Assembly (NCBI RefSeq): GCF_021922925.1
Contig: NZ_CP040786.1
Coordinates: 1,426,001 to 1,490,000 of the forward strand
Source of the DNA: Clavibacter phaseoli
Lineage (GTDB): Bacteria > Actinomycetota > Actinomycetes > Actinomycetales > Microbacteriaceae
Length of the DNA stretch: 64,000 nt
Direction: 5' to 3'
A model generated the notes under the pieces. That model saw only the letters and a program-made list of their open reading frames with translations. It was not told the DNA's origin and searched no databases. The translations under genes were made by a program, and so were the position numbers. Below, piece after piece: positions 26,168 to 36,528 of this stretch (position 1 is its first letter; the number at the start of each line of letters is the position of its first letter).

Positions 26168-26644
26168 CTACTCGCCGAGGCGGCGGTGGGACGACATCGC
26201 CCGGTCCGCCTCGCGCTTGTCCTGGCGCTCGCGCAGCGTCTGGCGCTTGTCGTACTCCTTCTTGCCCTTCGCGATGGCGAGCTCGACCTTCGCGCGGCCG
26301 TCGACGAAGTAGAGCTGGAGCGGGACGACCGTGAAGCCGCCCTCCTTGACCTTGGAGTGGATCTTGAGGATCTGCTCCTTGTGCAGGAGGAGCTTGCGCT
26401 TGCGGCGCACCGGGTGGTTGTTCCAGGTGCCCTGGTTGTACTCCGGGATGTGCACCGCATCCAGCCACGCCTCGCCGCCGTCGACGAACGCGTAGCCGTC
26501 GACGAGCGAGGCGCGCCCCTGCCGGAGGGACTTGACCTCGGTGCCCGTGAGCACGAGGCCGGCCTCGTAGGTCGACTCGATGGTGTAGTCGTGGCGCGCC
26601 TTGCGGTTGGTCGCCACCACCTTCTCGCCACGTTCCCTGGGCAC
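26168..26644 (-). CDS. smpB: SsrA-binding protein SmpB
   Basis: A 158-residue tmRNA partner that delivers tmRNA to stalled ribosomes. Conserved segments are [29 protein letters not shown], the [14 protein letters not shown] region, [24 protein letters not shown] and the tail [23 protein letters not shown], whose basic helix mimics the anticodon stem. Length is normal for the family. It lies 66 bp after ftsX and immediately upstream of ssrA, the standard actinobacterial order prfB-ftsE-ftsX-smpB-ssrA. Confidence 0.96.
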   Translation of the reverse strand: MPRERGEKVVATNRKARHDYTIESTYEAGLVLTGTEVKSLRQGRASLVDGYAFVDGGEAWLDAVHIPEYNQGTWNNHPVRRKRKLLLHKEQILKIHSKVKEGGFTVVPLQLYFVDGRAKVELAIAKGKKEYDKRQTLRERQDKREADRAMSSHRRLGE

Positions 26645-26710
26645 GGTGGTCTCCTCGATGGTTCAGGTGGATCCGCCCGGATCCGGGCAGCCCATCAGCC
26701 TACCCGAGGA

Positions 26711-27628
26711 TCAGATCCGCAGGTACCGGCTGATCGCGAAGTTGGCGGAGACCGCCGCGAGCACCACGCCGACGCCGAGGAGGATCGGCACCACGAGCAG
26801 CGCGTCGTCCATGTTCACGAGCGATATCGATGTGAGCCGCGTGCTCAGGAACCCCTGGACGAAGAACCGCACGAGCGCCACCGTCGCCGCGCTGGCGAGC
26901 ACCGATCCGATGAGGGCAGCGAACACGCCCTCGAGGATGAACGGGGTCTGGATGAAGCGGTTCGACGCCCCGACCAGCCTCATGATGCCCAGCTCCCGTC
27001 TCCGCGAGAACGCGGACAGGCGGATCGTGGTGGCGATCAGCAGGGCGGCCGCGACGAGCATGAGCCCGGCGATCCCGACGGCGGTGAGGCTGGCGGCGTT
27101 GAGGATCGAGAAGATCTGGTCGAGGTACTGCCGTTGGTCGGTCACGTTCTCGACGCCGGCGAGCCCGGAGAGGCTGTCGCTGAGGATGTCGGACTTCGAC
27201 GGGTCCTTGAGGTTCACCCAGAACGCCTCGTTGAGGAACTCGGGCTGCACCAGCTCGGTGACCGGATCGCCCTTGAACTGCTCCTGGAAGTTCTTGTACG
27301 CCGTGTCCTGGTCCTCGAAGTAGTACTTGTCGATGAACGGGGCGAGCGTGTCGCTGTCGAGCTGCTGCTGGACCGCGTCGATCTGCTCCTGGGTGGCCTT
27401 GCCGTTGACGCAGGTCTCGCTCGGCACCGACGTGTCGGTGCAGAAGTCGATCGCGACCTGGGCGCGGTCGTACCAGTAGTTCTTCATCTGGCCGATCTGC
27501 ATCTGCAGCAGGACGGCGGCGCCCACGAACGTGAGCGAGATGAAGGTGACGAGCACGACCGAGACGACCATGCTGACGTTCCGACGGAGGCCGTGGCCGA
27601 CCTCGGAGAGGACGAGTCCGAGTCTCAT
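26711..27628 (-). CDS. ftsX: Cell division protein FtsX (permease-like)
   Basis: A 305-residue membrane protein with four predicted membrane segments: one near the N-terminus ([22 protein letters not shown]) followed by a large extracellular domain (~60-190), then three at the C-terminal half within a FtsX/MacB-type core ([26 protein letters not shown]). In actinobacteria FtsEX regulates peptidoglycan hydrolases through the extracellular domain. Two cysteines in that domain ([11 protein letters not shown]) could form a disulphide. Its ATG overlaps the ftsE stop by four bases. Confidence 0.94.
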   Translation of the reverse strand: MRLGLVLSEVGHGLRRNVSMVVSVVLVTFISLTFVGAAVLLQMQIGQMKNYWYDRAQVAIDFCTDTSVPSETCVNGKATQEQIDAVQQQLDSDTLAPFIDKYYFEDQDTAYKNFQEQFKGDPVTELVQPEFLNEAFWVNLKDPSKSDILSDSLSGLAGVENVTDQRQYLDQIFSILNAASLTAVGIAGLMLVAAALLIATTIRLSAFSRRRELGIMRLVGASNRFIQTPFILEGVFAALIGSVLASAATVALVRFFVQGFLSTRLTSISLVNMDDALLVVPILLGVGVVLAAVSANFAISRYLRI

Positions 27629-29256
27629 CGCGTGGGCCCCACATCCTGTGCGCCGGTGTCGTCCGGCGACTCGCCGCGGGCGCGGAGGCCCAGCTTCTCG
27701 GCCAGGCCGAGCTCGGCGAGCTCGGCGTCGTCGCGTCCGTCGGCGGGCGCGGATCCGCCCTGGCCGTCGGACAGGTCGGGCAGGCGGATCACGCCGGTGC
27801 CCTCGGGGAGCCGTCGGATGGATCCGGTGCTCGGGGCCGCGGGGGCCGCTCCCCCGCCGTTGCGCCGGCTCGGCGGCGTGGGCGCGGCGGGCGGGCCGTC
27901 GTCGACGGGCGGCGCCTCGTCGCGGATGACGGGCACGGCGCGCGAGGGCGTCGGCTCGACGGATCGCTCGGGACGGACGGGCTCGGGCGCGGTCGGCTCG
28001 GGGCGCGCCGGGGCGGGCTCGCGGCGCTCCTCCGCGGCCGGGGCCGGGGCCGGACGCTCGCGCTCGACCTCGCGCTCGGGGACGGGATCCACGCGCGCCG
28101 CCTCGGCGAACGCCGACGGGGCGTAGGCCGGGGCGTCAGGACGGGATGCGCGGTCGGACCCGGCGTCGAGGGCGGGCTGCGCCGCAGGCGTGCGCTCGGC
28201 GACGCGATCGGGCGCGGAGGCCGGCACGATCGGGACGGCGTCGGCGGCCGGCGCGGGCGCGGCTGCGGGAGCGGCGGCCGCAACCACGGCGTCCTTCGCG
28301 GGCTTCTTCGGCGCCTTCTTGGCGGCCTTGGCGGCGGCGGCCTCGCGGGTCGCCTCCTCCTTGGCGCGCGCCTTCTCGTCGGCGCGGCGCTGCTTGTCGC
28401 GCTTGGCCTGCTCGCGACGCTCCGCGGCGTTCGCGGGCTCCGCCGGAGCGGCGGGACGCACGGGGGCCGGGAGCGGCGCGGCGGGCACAAACACGGGCGT
28501 CGGCGCGGCCACGGGCGGGTGCTCGGGGTTCACGCCGACCGGGTTCTCGGCCGTGCGCGGCAGGTCGATGGCGGAGGTCTGGTACTGGCCGCCGACCTCG
28601 TCGCGGACGACCTCGCCGCCGATCAGCTCGATGACGCGCTTCTGCATCTGGTCGACGATGCCGGAGTCGTGGGTGGCCATGATCACGGTGGTGCCGTTGG
28701 CGTTGATCCGCTCGAGCACCTGCATGATGCCCGCGCTGGTCAGCGGGTCCAGGTTGCCCGTGGGCTCGTCCGCGAGGAGCACGGCCGGCTTGTTGACCAC
28801 GGCGCGGGCGATGGCCACGCGCTGCTGCTCGCCGCCGGAGAGCTCGTGCGGGAGGCGCTGCTCCTTGCCCTGGAGGCCCACCATGGCGAGCACGTCCGGG
28901 ACGGCCTCCTGGATGAAGCCGCGCGACTTGCCGATCACCTGGAGCGTGAAGGCGACGTTGTCGAAGACCGACTTGTTCGGGAGCAGCCGGAAGTCCTGGA
29001 ACACCACCCCCAGGCTGCGCCGGTAGTAAGGGACCTTGCGGCTCGACAGCTGGTTCAGCTGCTGGCCCAGGACGTGGATCGTCCCGTTCGTGGGCCGATC
29101 CTCCTTGAGCACGAGACGCAGGAAGCTGGACTTGCCGGACCCGGACGCGCCGACGAGGAAGACGAACTCCCCCCGGAGGATCTCGAGGTCGACGGAGCTC
29201 AGCGCCGGTCGGGGGTTGCCGGGATACACCTTGGATACGTGGTCGAACCTGATCAT
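27625..29256 (-). CDS. ftsE: Cell division ATP-binding protein FtsE with ~310-residue C-terminal extension
   Basis: A 543-residue protein; FtsE is normally ~230 residues. Residues 1-~228 are a full ABC ATPase: [10 protein letters not shown]-loop [13 protein letters not shown], signature LSGGEQQR, Walker [14 protein letters not shown] and switch ATHDSG. After ~230 follow a Pro/Ala-rich stretch, a charged helix ([20 protein letters not shown]), a long Pro/Ala/Glu/Arg linker, and a conserved-looking acidic end ([17 protein letters not shown]). The same uninterrupted frame runs into the ftsX overlap, so the tail is genuinely fused and not a frameshift artefact. The ATPase couples cytosolic signals to FtsX; the tail's role is unknown. 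Confidence 0.93.
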   Translation of the reverse strand: MIRFDHVSKVYPGNPRPALSSVDLEILRGEFVFLVGASGSGKSSFLRLVLKEDRPTNGTIHVLGQQLNQLSSRKVPYYRRSLGVVFQDFRLLPNKSVFDNVAFTLQVIGKSRGFIQEAVPDVLAMVGLQGKEQRLPHELSGGEQQRVAIARAVVNKPAVLLADEPTGNLDPLTSAGIMQVLERINANGTTVIMATHDSGIVDQMQKRVIELIGGEVVRDEVGGQYQTSAIDLPRTAENPVGVNPEHPPVAAPTPVFVPAAPLPAPVRPAAPAEPANAAERREQAKRDKQRRADEKARAKEEATREAAAAKAAKKAPKKPAKDAVVAAAAPAAAPAPAADAVPIVPASAPDRVAERTPAAQPALDAGSDRASRPDAPAYAPSAFAEAARVDPVPEREVERERPAPAPAAEERREPAPARPEPTAPEPVRPERSVEPTPSRAVPVIRDEAPPVDDGPPAAPTPPSRRNGGGAAPAAPSTGSIRRLPEGTGVIRLPDLSDGQGGSAPADGRDDAELAELGLAEKLGLRARGESPDDTGAQDVGPTR

Positions 29257-29331
29257 GTCGGTACGACCCTAGGCACGGGAGGTGCCTTTCGCCGCATCGA
29301 CTCACCGCGGCGAGCGGTCCCCCGGACTCTC

Positions 29332-30435
29332 TCAGGCGCGGTCGGGCGACTTCCGCCAGCGGATCCCCGCGGAGATGAAGCCGTCGAGGTCGCCGTCGAA
29401 CACGTTGGACGGGTTGTTCACCTCATGCTCCGTGCGGAGGTCCTTGACCATCTGGTACGGCGCGAGCACGTAGCTGCGCATCTGGTCGCCCCAGCTCGCG
29501 GTGATGTTGCCCGCGAGCTCCTTCTTGGTGGCCGCCTCCTGCTCGCGCTGGACGAGGAGCAGGCGCGACTGCAGCACCCGGAGGGCGGCGGCGCGGTTCT
29601 GGATCTGGCTCTTCTCGTTCTGGCAGGTGACGACGATGCCGGTGGGCAGGTGGGTGATCCGCACCGCCGAGTCGGTCGTGTTGACGGACTGGCCGCCGGG
29701 GCCGGACGAGCGGAAGACGTCCACCCGCATGTCGTTCTCGGGGATCTCGATCGACTCGGTCTGCTCGATGAGCGGCACGACCTCGACGGCGGCGAACGAC
29801 GTCTGGCGCTTGCCGGCGGAGTTGAAGGGGCTCATGCGCACGAGGCGGTGCGTGCCGGCCTCGACGGAGAGCGTGCCGAACGCGTAGGGCGCGTCGATCT
29901 CGAAGGTCGCCGACTTGATGCCCGCCTCCTCCGCGTAGGACGTGTCGAGCACGGTCGCGGAGTAGTCGTGCTGCTCGGCCCAGCGCAGGTACATGCGCAT
30001 GAGCATCTCGGCGAAGTCGGCCGCGTCGACGCCGCCGGCGCCCGCGCGGATCGTGACCACCGCGGGGCGAGGGTCGAACTCGCCGTTGAGGAGCGTCTGC
30101 ACCTCGAGCTCGTCCATGATCTTGGTGATGCCCTCGAGCTCGACGACCGCCTCCTCGGCGGACTCCTCGTCGTCCTTGGCCATCTCGACGAGCACGTCGA
30201 GGTCGTCGAGGCGGCGCTGCAGCTCGTCGATGCGCTTGAGCTCGGACTGGCGGTGGCTCAGGTCGCTCGTGACCTTCTGCGCCTTCTCGGTGTCGTCCCA
30301 GAGGTCCGGCTCGCCCGCCTGGGCGCTCAGCTCCTCGACCTCCTGCTGCAGGCGCTCGACGCCGACGACCGAGCGGATGTTGGAGTAGGTGTCGCGCAAT
30401 TCTGTGATCCGCGAAGAGAAGTCCTGGTCGATCAT
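29332..30435 (-). CDS. prfB: Peptide chain release factor 2
   Basis: A 367-residue RF2 that terminates at UGA and UAA. It shows the codon-recognition motif SPF in [16 protein letters not shown] and the peptidyl-tRNA hydrolysis motif GGQ in [22 protein letters not shown]. The frame is continuous from ATG 30435, with no internal UGA in the region where many bacteria use a +1 frameshift, so autoregulation by frameshifting is absent. It is the first gene of the leftward block prfB-ftsE-ftsX-smpB-ssrA, 75 bp before ftsE. Confidence 0.96.
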   Translation of the reverse strand: MIDQDFSSRITELRDTYSNIRSVVGVERLQQEVEELSAQAGEPDLWDDTEKAQKVTSDLSHRQSELKRIDELQRRLDDLDVLVEMAKDDEESAEEAVVELEGITKIMDELEVQTLLNGEFDPRPAVVTIRAGAGGVDAADFAEMLMRMYLRWAEQHDYSATVLDTSYAEEAGIKSATFEIDAPYAFGTLSVEAGTHRLVRMSPFNSAGKRQTSFAAVEVVPLIEQTESIEIPENDMRVDVFRSSGPGGQSVNTTDSAVRITHLPTGIVVTCQNEKSQIQNRAAALRVLQSRLLLVQREQEAATKKELAGNITASWGDQMRSYVLAPYQMVKDLRTEHEVNNPSNVFDGDLDGFISAGIRWRKSPDRA

Positions 30436-30510
30436 GGTGCCGCCCAGCCTACCGTCCGGCCCGCGGGCGACGTCCGGGGCGGGGGCCTGCCGCGCGTAGG
30501 CTCGGGGGCG

Positions 30511-31818
30511 ATGTCGACCCCGGATGCTCCCTTCTCCCTCCGCGCGGTGGCGCTCCCGGCGCTGCTGCCCGCGCTCCTCTTCTCCATCGGCGAGGGGGCG
30601 ATCATCCCCATCATCCCGATCGTCGCCGGCAGCCTCGGCGCCTCGCTGGCGATCGCCGCGTTCATCGGCGGCATGATCATGCTCGGCGAGCTGGTGGGCG
30701 ACATCCCGAGCGGATCCGTGGTGAGCCGCATCGGCGAGCGGACCGCCATGATCGGCGCGGCCTTCGTCTCCATCGGCGGCCTGGTGCTGTGCCTCCTCGC
30801 GCCGAACCCGCTCGTGCTCGGCGTGGGGGTGTTCCTCATCGGCGTCTCGACGGCCGTGTTCGCGCTCGCCCGGCACGCGTTCATGACGAGCTTCGTGCCG
30901 CAGGCGTACCGCGCCCGCGCTCTGTCGACGCTCGGCGGCACGTTCCGCGCCGGCTACTTCGTGGGGCCGTTCCTGGCCGCCGGCGTGATCCACCTGACGG
31001 GCGCCTCGCAGTCGGCGTTCGTGATCCACATCGTCGCGTGCCTCGCGGCCGCCGTGACGCTCATCGTGCTGCCCGACCCGATGGACGTCGTGCGCCGGAA
31101 CCGCGCGGCCGACCTGCAGAGCGCCGCGCCCGCGACGGCCGGCGAGCCGCAGGACGACGAGTCCGTGGCCGCGACCGCGGGCGCCGCTCCCCCGGCCCGC
31201 GAGTCGGCCGGCCTCGCGCGCACGCTGTGGCGGTTCAAGGGCGTGCTCGTGAAGCTCGGCTCCGGCGCGGCCCTCATCGGCGCGATGCGCGCGGGCCGCG
31301 GCGTGCTCCTCCCCCTGTGGGCCGTGAGCATCGGCATCTCCGACGCGAACACGGCGCTCATCATCGGCATCGCGGGCGGCGTGGACTTCGCCCTCTTCTA
31401 CGCGAGCGGCCAGATCATGGACCGGTTCGGCCGCCTCTGGAGCGCCGTGCCGTCGATGGTCGGGCTCGGGATCGGCTACCTCGTGCTCGCGCTCACGCCG
31501 GACCTGCCGACGAGCGTGCAGTGGTTCATCGGCGTGGCCATGTTCATGTCGGTCGCGAACGGCGTGGGCTCGGGGATCCTCATGACCCTCGGCGCCGACC
31601 TCGCCCCCCGCGAGGACCCGGCCCCCTTCCTCGGCGCCTGGCGCTTCACGGGCGACGCCGGCAGCGCCGCCTCCCCGCTCCTCATCGCCGCCCTCACCTC
31701 CGCCGCGTCGCTCGCCGTCGCCAGCGGCGTGATGGGCGTGCTCGGGCTCATCGGCGCCGGGATCCTCGTGCGGTACGTGCCGAGGTACGTGCCGCGGAAG
31801 CCACGGCCGACGGCCTGA
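30511..31818 (+). CDS. MFS transporter
   Basis: A 435-residue membrane protein with ~12 hydrophobic segments in two halves, separated by a ~50-residue cytosolic Ala/Asp/Glu-rich loop (about 200-245). Helix 1-2 region [24 protein letters not shown] and the motif-A-like [19 protein letters not shown] mark it as MFS. No substrate can be proposed. ATG 30511 follows a cgggggcg site. It is divergent from prfB (75 bp gap) and convergent with the Tad locus, whose last gene ends 8 bp after its stop. Confidence 0.85.
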   Translation: MSTPDAPFSLRAVALPALLPALLFSIGEGAIIPIIPIVAGSLGASLAIAAFIGGMIMLGELVGDIPSGSVVSRIGERTAMIGAAFVSIGGLVLCLLAPNPLVLGVGVFLIGVSTAVFALARHAFMTSFVPQAYRARALSTLGGTFRAGYFVGPFLAAGVIHLTGASQSAFVIHIVACLAAAVTLIVLPDPMDVVRRNRAADLQSAAPATAGEPQDDESVAATAGAAPPARESAGLARTLWRFKGVLVKLGSGAALIGAMRAGRGVLLPLWAVSIGISDANTALIIGIAGGVDFALFYASGQIMDRFGRLWSAVPSMVGLGIGYLVLALTPDLPTSVQWFIGVAMFMSVANGVGSGILMTLGADLAPREDPAPFLGAWRFTGDAGSAASPLLIAALTSAASLAVASGVMGVLGLIGAGILVRYVPRYVPRKPRPTA

Positions 31819-31826
31819 CGCGCCAC

Positions 31827-32366
31827 TCACCCGCCTCCGGCGGGTCCGACGGGCGCCGCGCCCGGCCCCACGAGCACGGTGCGGGCGGTGCTCGTGACGT
31901 CGATGCGCACGCCGTCGGGGGCGAACAGGGACGCGACGGGCGGGATCCACATGGCGGACAGCGTGACGCGCGCGCTGCGGCCGTCCGGCGTCGTGGCGCC
32001 GTCGACGTGCAGGTCGTGGATGCCTGCGGTCGGCTCGTCCGCGAGGAACGCCGCGACCGTGGAGGCGACGCCGTCGTCCGTGAGGGGCGGGAGCGCGACG
32101 CCGTCGTCGTCGACCGCGATCGGCGCAGGGCTGGCCCCGTCGACGTCGAAGGACTCCGCGCCGGCCAGCGCCGCAGCGTCCGCCAGCGAGAAGAGGCGCA
32201 CGCGCTCGAGGTAGAGCGAGGACGCGGCCGAGACCATGAGGATCACGGCGAGACCGAGCGCGCACGAGGCGATGACGAGGGGAAGGATCGAGCCGTCGTC
32301 CCCGGCCACCGCGACTCCGGCGATGCATGCGCAGCCGCGACGAAGCCGCGACCGCCCGCCGCTCAC
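31827..32366 (-). CDS. TadG-like pilus assembly protein
   Basis: A 179-residue single-pass protein. Following a short basic N-terminus it has [26 protein letters not shown], a membrane segment, then [20 protein letters not shown], the feature of the Tad/TadG-type pilus proteins, and a beta-rich exported domain. It begins at a GTG overlapping the stop of the upstream TadE-like gene (GTGA). It is the last gene of the leftward Tad locus. Function in actinobacterial pilus assembly is inferred from context. Confidence 0.72.
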   Translation of the reverse strand: MSGGRSRLRRGCACIAGVAVAGDDGSILPLVIASCALGLAVILMVSAASSLYLERVRLFSLADAAALAGAESFDVDGASPAPIAVDDDGVALPPLTDDGVASTVAAFLADEPTAGIHDLHVDGATTPDGRSARVTLSAMWIPPVASLFAPDGVRIDVTSTARTVLVGPGAAPVGPAGGG

Positions 32367-32818
32367 CGCCCTCCTCGCGCGAAGACCGACACGCGCTCGT
32401 CGGCATCGCCGTGCACCGCGACCGATCCCGGCGCGTCCGGCCCCGCGACGGGCGGCGCGAGGGGGAGCTCGGCCGCGACGCGGACCGAGACGTGCACGAG
32501 CGACCTCGGCGCGTGGCAGCTCGTCGGATCCGGGGCGCACGTGATGTCGAGGGCGATCCCGTCGGGCGCGATGCCCTGGTCGGCGAGCGCGACCTCGACG
32601 GCCGACCGCGCCTCCCGCCGGCCCGACGCGTCGTCGTCCGCCCGCACGTACACGCGTGCCGCCTGCCGCGCCGCGCCCTCCGTGCCGAGCGCCGCGCCCT
32701 GGATCGTGGACAGCGCGACGACCAGGTAGACGAGCGGGACGAGGAGGAGGACGCCCGCCGTGATGAACTCCAGCGCCGCCGAACCGCGATCGTCAGCCCA
32801 GGCGCTCCACGGCCGCAT
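32363..32818 (-). CDS. TadE-like pseudopilin protein
   Basis: A 151-residue protein with the prepilin-like pattern [10 protein letters not shown] (Glu at +5 after the Gly), followed by a hydrophobic segment [19 protein letters not shown], and [12 protein letters not shown] typical of TadE. The exported part has two cysteines ([11 protein letters not shown]), probably a disulphide. It starts inside the last 26 bp of the upstream TadE gene in another frame. Expected to be cleaved by a Tad prepilin peptidase and to take part in Flp pilus formation. Confidence 0.75.
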   Translation of the reverse strand: MRPWSAWADDRGSAALEFITAGVLLLVPLVYLVVALSTIQGAALGTEGAARQAARVYVRADDDASGRREARSAVEVALADQGIAPDGIALDITCAPDPTSCHAPRSLVHVSVRVAAELPLAPPVAGPDAPGSVAVHGDADERVSVFARGGR

Positions 32819-33170
32819 GCCCCGTCACCTCCAGCCCGCGGTCGACGCCGAGGAGGCCGACGAGGGGGAGCGTCGTCCGCACCGTGACGCTCACGACCGC
32901 GTGACCGAGCACGGTGCCCGTGCCCGCGGTGACGTCCTCCGCATAGCGCGGCCCCACGGCCGTGGTGATCAGCTCGCGTGTGCGCTCGATGCCGTCGGCG
33001 CGGGTGGCCCCGGCGAGCGCGGCCGTGCGCGCCCCCTCGGCGGCCGCATCCAGCACGGTCGTCCGCACGTGCAGCGCCAGCGCGAGCTGCACCACCGACA
33101 GGGCGAGGACGACCAGGAGAGCCCCGACCATGACGAACTCGGCGGGTGCCGAGCCGCGGTCGTCGCGCAT
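32793..33170 (-). CDS. TadE-family pseudopilin protein
   Basis: A 125-residue protein beginning [12 protein letters not shown] with the prepilin-type Glu(+5), then a membrane helix ([23 protein letters not shown]) and [13 protein letters not shown], the TadE hallmark. The rest is a small beta-rich exported domain. Start ATG 33170 shares one base with the stop of the upstream Flp-like gene (TGATG); an in-frame extension to 33314 belongs to a chance frame. Part of the Tad locus. Confidence 0.78.
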   Translation of the reverse strand: MRDDRGSAPAEFVMVGALLVVLALSVVQLALALHVRTTVLDAAAEGARTAALAGATRADGIERTRELITTAVGPRYAEDVTAGTGTVLGHAVVSVTVRTTLPLVGLLGVDRGLEVTGHAAVERLG

Positions 33171-33364
33171 CAGAAGGACGTGACCCGGTCGATGGCCTGG
33201 GTGAACACGTTCTGCAGCAGGGGTCCCGCGACGCCCCACAGGATGATGACGAGACCCGCCGTCATCAGCGTGATGAGCACCCAGCCGGGCACGTCGCCGC
33301 GGTCGTCGTCCCACGGCGCCCCGGGCGTCGCGCCCGGGCCCAGTGCGCCTCGTTCGTCGGTCAT
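33170..33364 (-). CDS. Small Flp-pilin-like membrane peptide, atypical
   Basis: A 64-residue protein placed exactly where Flp pilin is found in tad loci. After a Gly/Pro-rich acidic N-terminus it has [25 protein letters not shown] and a short amphipathic tail ([13 protein letters not shown]). The DDRG peptidase-like site matches its two TadE neighbours, but the Glu(+5)-Tyr pair of true Flp is replaced by Trp at +5. It is either a diverged major pilin or an accessory peptide. Its stop overlaps the following TadE start by one base. Confidence 0.6.
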   Translation of the reverse strand: MTDERGALGPGATPGAPWDDDRGDVPGWVLITLMTAGLVIILWGVAGPLLQNVFTQAIDRVTSF

Positions 33365-33414
33365 GTCGTGCCTCTCGGTCGGTGTCGGATCGGGGTGGAT
33401 GCTCGGCGGCCGGC

Positions 33415-34365
33415 CTACAGCCCGAGCTGCAGGACGAACACGCCGGGGAACAGGGCGAAGACGATGGTGAGCGGGAGGATCAGGAACACCAGCGGCACGA
33501 GCATCCCCACCTCCTTGCGGCCGGCGCTCTCGAGGAGCTCGCGCTTGGCGACCTCGCGCGCGTCCTGGGCCTGCGCGCGGAGGACCTCGGCGAGCGGGGT
33601 GCCGCGCTCCAGGGATCCGGCGAGCTGGTCGACGAGACGCGACACGGGCGGCATCGCCAGCCGCCTCGCGAGGTCGTCGAAGGCGCGGGTGACGGGGATC
33701 CCGGTGCCGACGTCGGCGACCACGCGGCCCAGCTCCCCCGCGAGCTCGCCGGAGCCCACGCGGGCGACGCGACGGAGGGCGTCGAGCAGGCCCTCCCCCG
33801 CGGCGAGGCTGAGCGCCAGGAACTCGAGCACGGTGGGCAGCTCGGCCGCGATGCGCGCGACCCGTCGCTTCGCGCGCCGCTCCAGCGCGGTGTCGCAGGC
33901 GACCAGACCGGCGACCGCCGCGACAACGGGCACGACGAGCAGCTGCGTCTGCGGCAGGCCGCCCGCCAGGAGGGCGGCGCCGCCCACCAGCGCGGCGACG
34001 ACGATGCCCGCGGCGGTGCCGAGGACGACGCCCACGAGCTGGCGCGACCGGTGCCGCTCGACGTCCTCGGTCGAGCCGGACTGGCCGAGCAGCCGCTCGA
34101 TGCGCTCGGCGCCGCCGAGCACGCGCGCGAGGCCGTGCCGCAGCGGGATGACCGCCGGGGCGCCGAGCGTCCCGAGCACGGGCAGCGGGTGGACGGCGGT
34201 GAGGGCGAGGTGCTGACGCGCGCCCTCGGAGACGTCGAGGACGTGCGGGGCGACGCGGTCCAGCAGGCGGGCGCGACGGAACCGCGGCACCGCGGCCATC
34301 ATCGTCCAGAGGCCCACCCCCGCGACGAGGCCGAGGACGGCGCCCCAGGACTCGATCCCCGTCAT
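33415..34365 (-). CDS. TadC-like type II secretion system F family protein
   Basis: A 316-residue inner-membrane platform protein. A first membrane helix (GAVLGLVAGVGLWTMMAA), a helical cytosolic stretch, a central hydrophobic pair (LVGVVLGTAAGIVVAALVGG...LLVVPVVAAVAGLV), the conserved LPTVLEFLALSLAAGEGLLDALRRVA region and C-terminal helices (LVPLVFLILPLTIVFALFPGVFVL) all fit TadC/GspF. It probably pairs with TadB in a hetero-oligomeric platform for TadA. It starts at ATG 34365 behind ggagg and overlaps tadB by four bases. Confidence 0.85.
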   Translation of the reverse strand: MTGIESWGAVLGLVAGVGLWTMMAAVPRFRRARLLDRVAPHVLDVSEGARQHLALTAVHPLPVLGTLGAPAVIPLRHGLARVLGGAERIERLLGQSGSTEDVERHRSRQLVGVVLGTAAGIVVAALVGGAALLAGGLPQTQLLVVPVVAAVAGLVACDTALERRAKRRVARIAAELPTVLEFLALSLAAGEGLLDALRRVARVGSGELAGELGRVVADVGTGIPVTRAFDDLARRLAMPPVSRLVDQLAGSLERGTPLAEVLRAQAQDAREVAKRELLESAGRKEVGMLVPLVFLILPLTIVFALFPGVFVLQLGL

Positions 34366-35225
34366 GCGAACCACCTCCGGTCCTCCGGCAGCCTCCCGAG
34401 GGCGAGCATCACGCGGTAGGCGACGGCGGACACCACGAGCCCGACCACGATGACCACGGTGCCCGCGGGAGTGTCGTAGGCGGCGACCGCCTCCGAGCGG
34501 GTCGAGAGCAGCGCCAGGATGATCCACGGCGCCGCGACGCCGAGCTTGGCCGCGTTCACGACCCACGACTGCCGGGCCTCCGCCTCGCTCCGGATCGCGG
34601 CCTCCTCGCGGAGGAACCGGGCGAGCCCGCGGAGCACGTCCGGCAGCTGCGTGCCGCCCACCTCGCGCGCCATCCGCAGCGTCTCGAGGATGCGGTCGGC
34701 CGTGGGATCCGCGAGCCGGTCCTTGAGCTCGTCGAGCGCCACGGCGAAGCTGCCCGTGGTGCGGTGGACGGATGCGAACTCCTGGAACGCGGGTCGCAGC
34801 CCTGCGGGCCCCGCCACGGCGAGCGAGGCCACCGCATCCGGCAGGCCCATTCCCGCTCGCACCGCGCTCACGAGGTGGTCGACGACGTCGGGCCACACCT
34901 CGCGGTGCGCGCGGCGACGCGACGCGGAACGCGCGCCCACCACCGCCCACGGGAGCACCAGGCCCGTCGCCGCGGCGGCGAGCGCGGCGCCGTCCACGCG
35001 GAGGATCGCCTCCACCAGGACGCCGGCCGCGAGCCCGACCAGGGCGGAGACGGCGAGGAACGAGCTGACCGAGACCCGACCCAACCCTGCATGGGTGAGG
35101 CGGTCGTGCACGGACGCGGTCAGCCCGCGTGCGCGACCGGATCCGTCGGGAGAGGCCGGCCACAGGCGCGGCGAGATCAGGAGCAGCAGCCCCGCGCCGA
35201 ACGCGAGGCCGAGGGCGACGCTCAC
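34362..35225 (-). CDS. TadB-like type II secretion system F family protein
   Basis: A 287-residue platform protein homologous in layout to the TadC-like neighbour: an N-terminal helix (LGLAFGAGLLLLIS), a middle hydrophobic pair, the F-domain core WPDVVDHLVSAVRAGMGLPDAVASLA and ETLRMAREVGGTQLPDVLRGLARFLREE, and C-terminal membrane helices. Start GTG 35225 overlaps the tadA stop by four bases. The tight coupling tadA-tadB-tadC supports equimolar expression. Confidence 0.85.
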   Translation of the reverse strand: MSVALGLAFGAGLLLLISPRLWPASPDGSGRARGLTASVHDRLTHAGLGRVSVSSFLAVSALVGLAAGVLVEAILRVDGAALAAAATGLVLPWAVVGARSASRRRAHREVWPDVVDHLVSAVRAGMGLPDAVASLAVAGPAGLRPAFQEFASVHRTTGSFAVALDELKDRLADPTADRILETLRMAREVGGTQLPDVLRGLARFLREEAAIRSEAEARQSWVVNAAKLGVAAPWIILALLSTRSEAVAAYDTPAGTVVIVVGLVVSAVAYRVMLALGRLPEDRRWFA

Positions 35226-36451
35226 GCCGCCCCCACCAGCACGCGCAGCGGATCGAGCCCGGCCGCGCGGAACTTGCCCAGGTGCGCGGGCTGCCCGCCG
35301 GTGGCCGTCAGGATCCCGTCCTCCAGGGCGAACACCGAGCTCGCCTCGATGACCATGCCCGAGTGCCGACCGCCGGGGGCGAGGATCTCGACCACCCGCC
35401 GCGCGCCTGACGGCAGCACCTCGAGGTGCACGACCAGGTCCACCGACGTCGCGACGGTCGGCACGACGAACGCCGAGTCGATGTTGCGGCCGGCCAGCAG
35501 CGGCAGCGTGCACAGCTTGACGAGCGCCTCGCGCGCGCTGTTCGCGTGGATGGAGCACATGCCGGGCACGCCCGAGTTGAGCGCGATGAGGAGGTCGAGG
35601 CACTCCGCCTCCCGCACCTCGCCGACCACGAGCCGGTCCGGCCGCATCCGCAGCGCCTCCTTGATGAGCCGCCGCAGCGTGATCTCGCCCGAACCCTCGA
35701 GGCTCGGCTGCCGGCACTGCATGGCCACGACGTCGCGACCCGCCGGATCCAGCTCGAACGTCTCCTCGACCGTGACGATGCGGTCCGAGGCGCGCGCCGC
35801 GGACAGGAGCGCGTCGATCATCGTGGTCTTGCCTGTGTGCGTCGCGCCGCTGACCACGATGGACAGGCCCGCCCGCACGCTCATGCGCAGGAACTCGGCA
35901 GCCTGCAGCGGCAGGCTGCCGAGGGCCACCAGGTGGTCGAGGTCGCGGATCCGCCGCGAGAACTTGCGGATGTTGACGGCCCAGTGCCGCCGCGTCACGT
36001 CCGGGATCACCACGTGCAGCCGCGACCCGTCGGGCAGGGACGCGTCCACGAAGGGCGTCGACAGGTCCACCCGACGACCGGAGGACTGCAGCATCCGCTC
36101 GACGAGGTCGCGCACCTCGGCATCGGTCAGGACGAGCGGGGTCAGCTCCGGGACGCCCGACCGCGCCACGAAGACGCGCGTGGGCGCGTTGATCCAGATC
36201 TCCTCGATCGAGTCGTCGTCGAGGAGCGGCTGGAGGGCACCGAAGCCCGTTATCCGCGCCAGCACCTGCCGCTCGGTCGCGGCCTCGTCGTCGAGGAGGC
36301 GGGAGTCGGATCCGAGCGCCTGCTCGGCGAACCGCCGGACCTCCTCGCGCACCACGGCCGCGGTGCCCGCTGGATCTGCGGTCGCGCCCTCGTCCCGCAG
36401 TCGCTCGCGAACGCGTCCGGCGATGGTGTCGAGGGGGGGCCGCGTCTGCAC
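35222..36451 (-). CDS. TadA/CpaF family pilus assembly ATPase
   Basis: A 409-residue secretion ATPase that powers assembly (and possibly retraction) of the Flp pilus. It has an N-terminal helical domain, the core opening FGALQPLLDDDSIEEIWIN, RGRVDLSTP-type substrate loop, Walker A GATHTGKTT, an Asp/Glu box ERIVTVEETFEL-like segment (IVTVEETFELDP), a Walker B-like region around DRLVVGEVREAECLDLLIALNSG and HANSAREAL. Start is GTG 36451; no strong ribosome site is visible. It heads the leftward locus; no TadZ, CpaB, secretin or prepilin peptidase gene is nearby. Confidence 0.88.
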   Translation of the reverse strand: MQTRPPLDTIAGRVRERLRDEGATADPAGTAAVVREEVRRFAEQALGSDSRLLDDEAATERQVLARITGFGALQPLLDDDSIEEIWINAPTRVFVARSGVPELTPLVLTDAEVRDLVERMLQSSGRRVDLSTPFVDASLPDGSRLHVVIPDVTRRHWAVNIRKFSRRIRDLDHLVALGSLPLQAAEFLRMSVRAGLSIVVSGATHTGKTTMIDALLSAARASDRIVTVEETFELDPAGRDVVAMQCRQPSLEGSGEITLRRLIKEALRMRPDRLVVGEVREAECLDLLIALNSGVPGMCSIHANSAREALVKLCTLPLLAGRNIDSAFVVPTVATSVDLVVHLEVLPSGARRVVEILAPGGRHSGMVIEASSVFALEDGILTATGGQPAHLGKFRAAGLDPLRVLVGAA

Positions 36452-36528
36452 CCGGACAGGATGCTGATCAGGCGGCTATCCCGCCGAGCCCGTCCACAGG
36501 CAGGCGGGTCAGCGCCGGCGCGCGGTCG

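Noticed and set aside
27625..29256. Frameshift or fusion artefact explaining the FtsE length
   Set aside because: A single uninterrupted frame runs to the TGA that overlaps ftsX as expected; the extension has consistent codon bias.
29332..30435. Programmed +1 frameshift in prfB
   Set aside because: The frame is continuous from ATG 30435 through the usual frameshift region; no UGA is present there.
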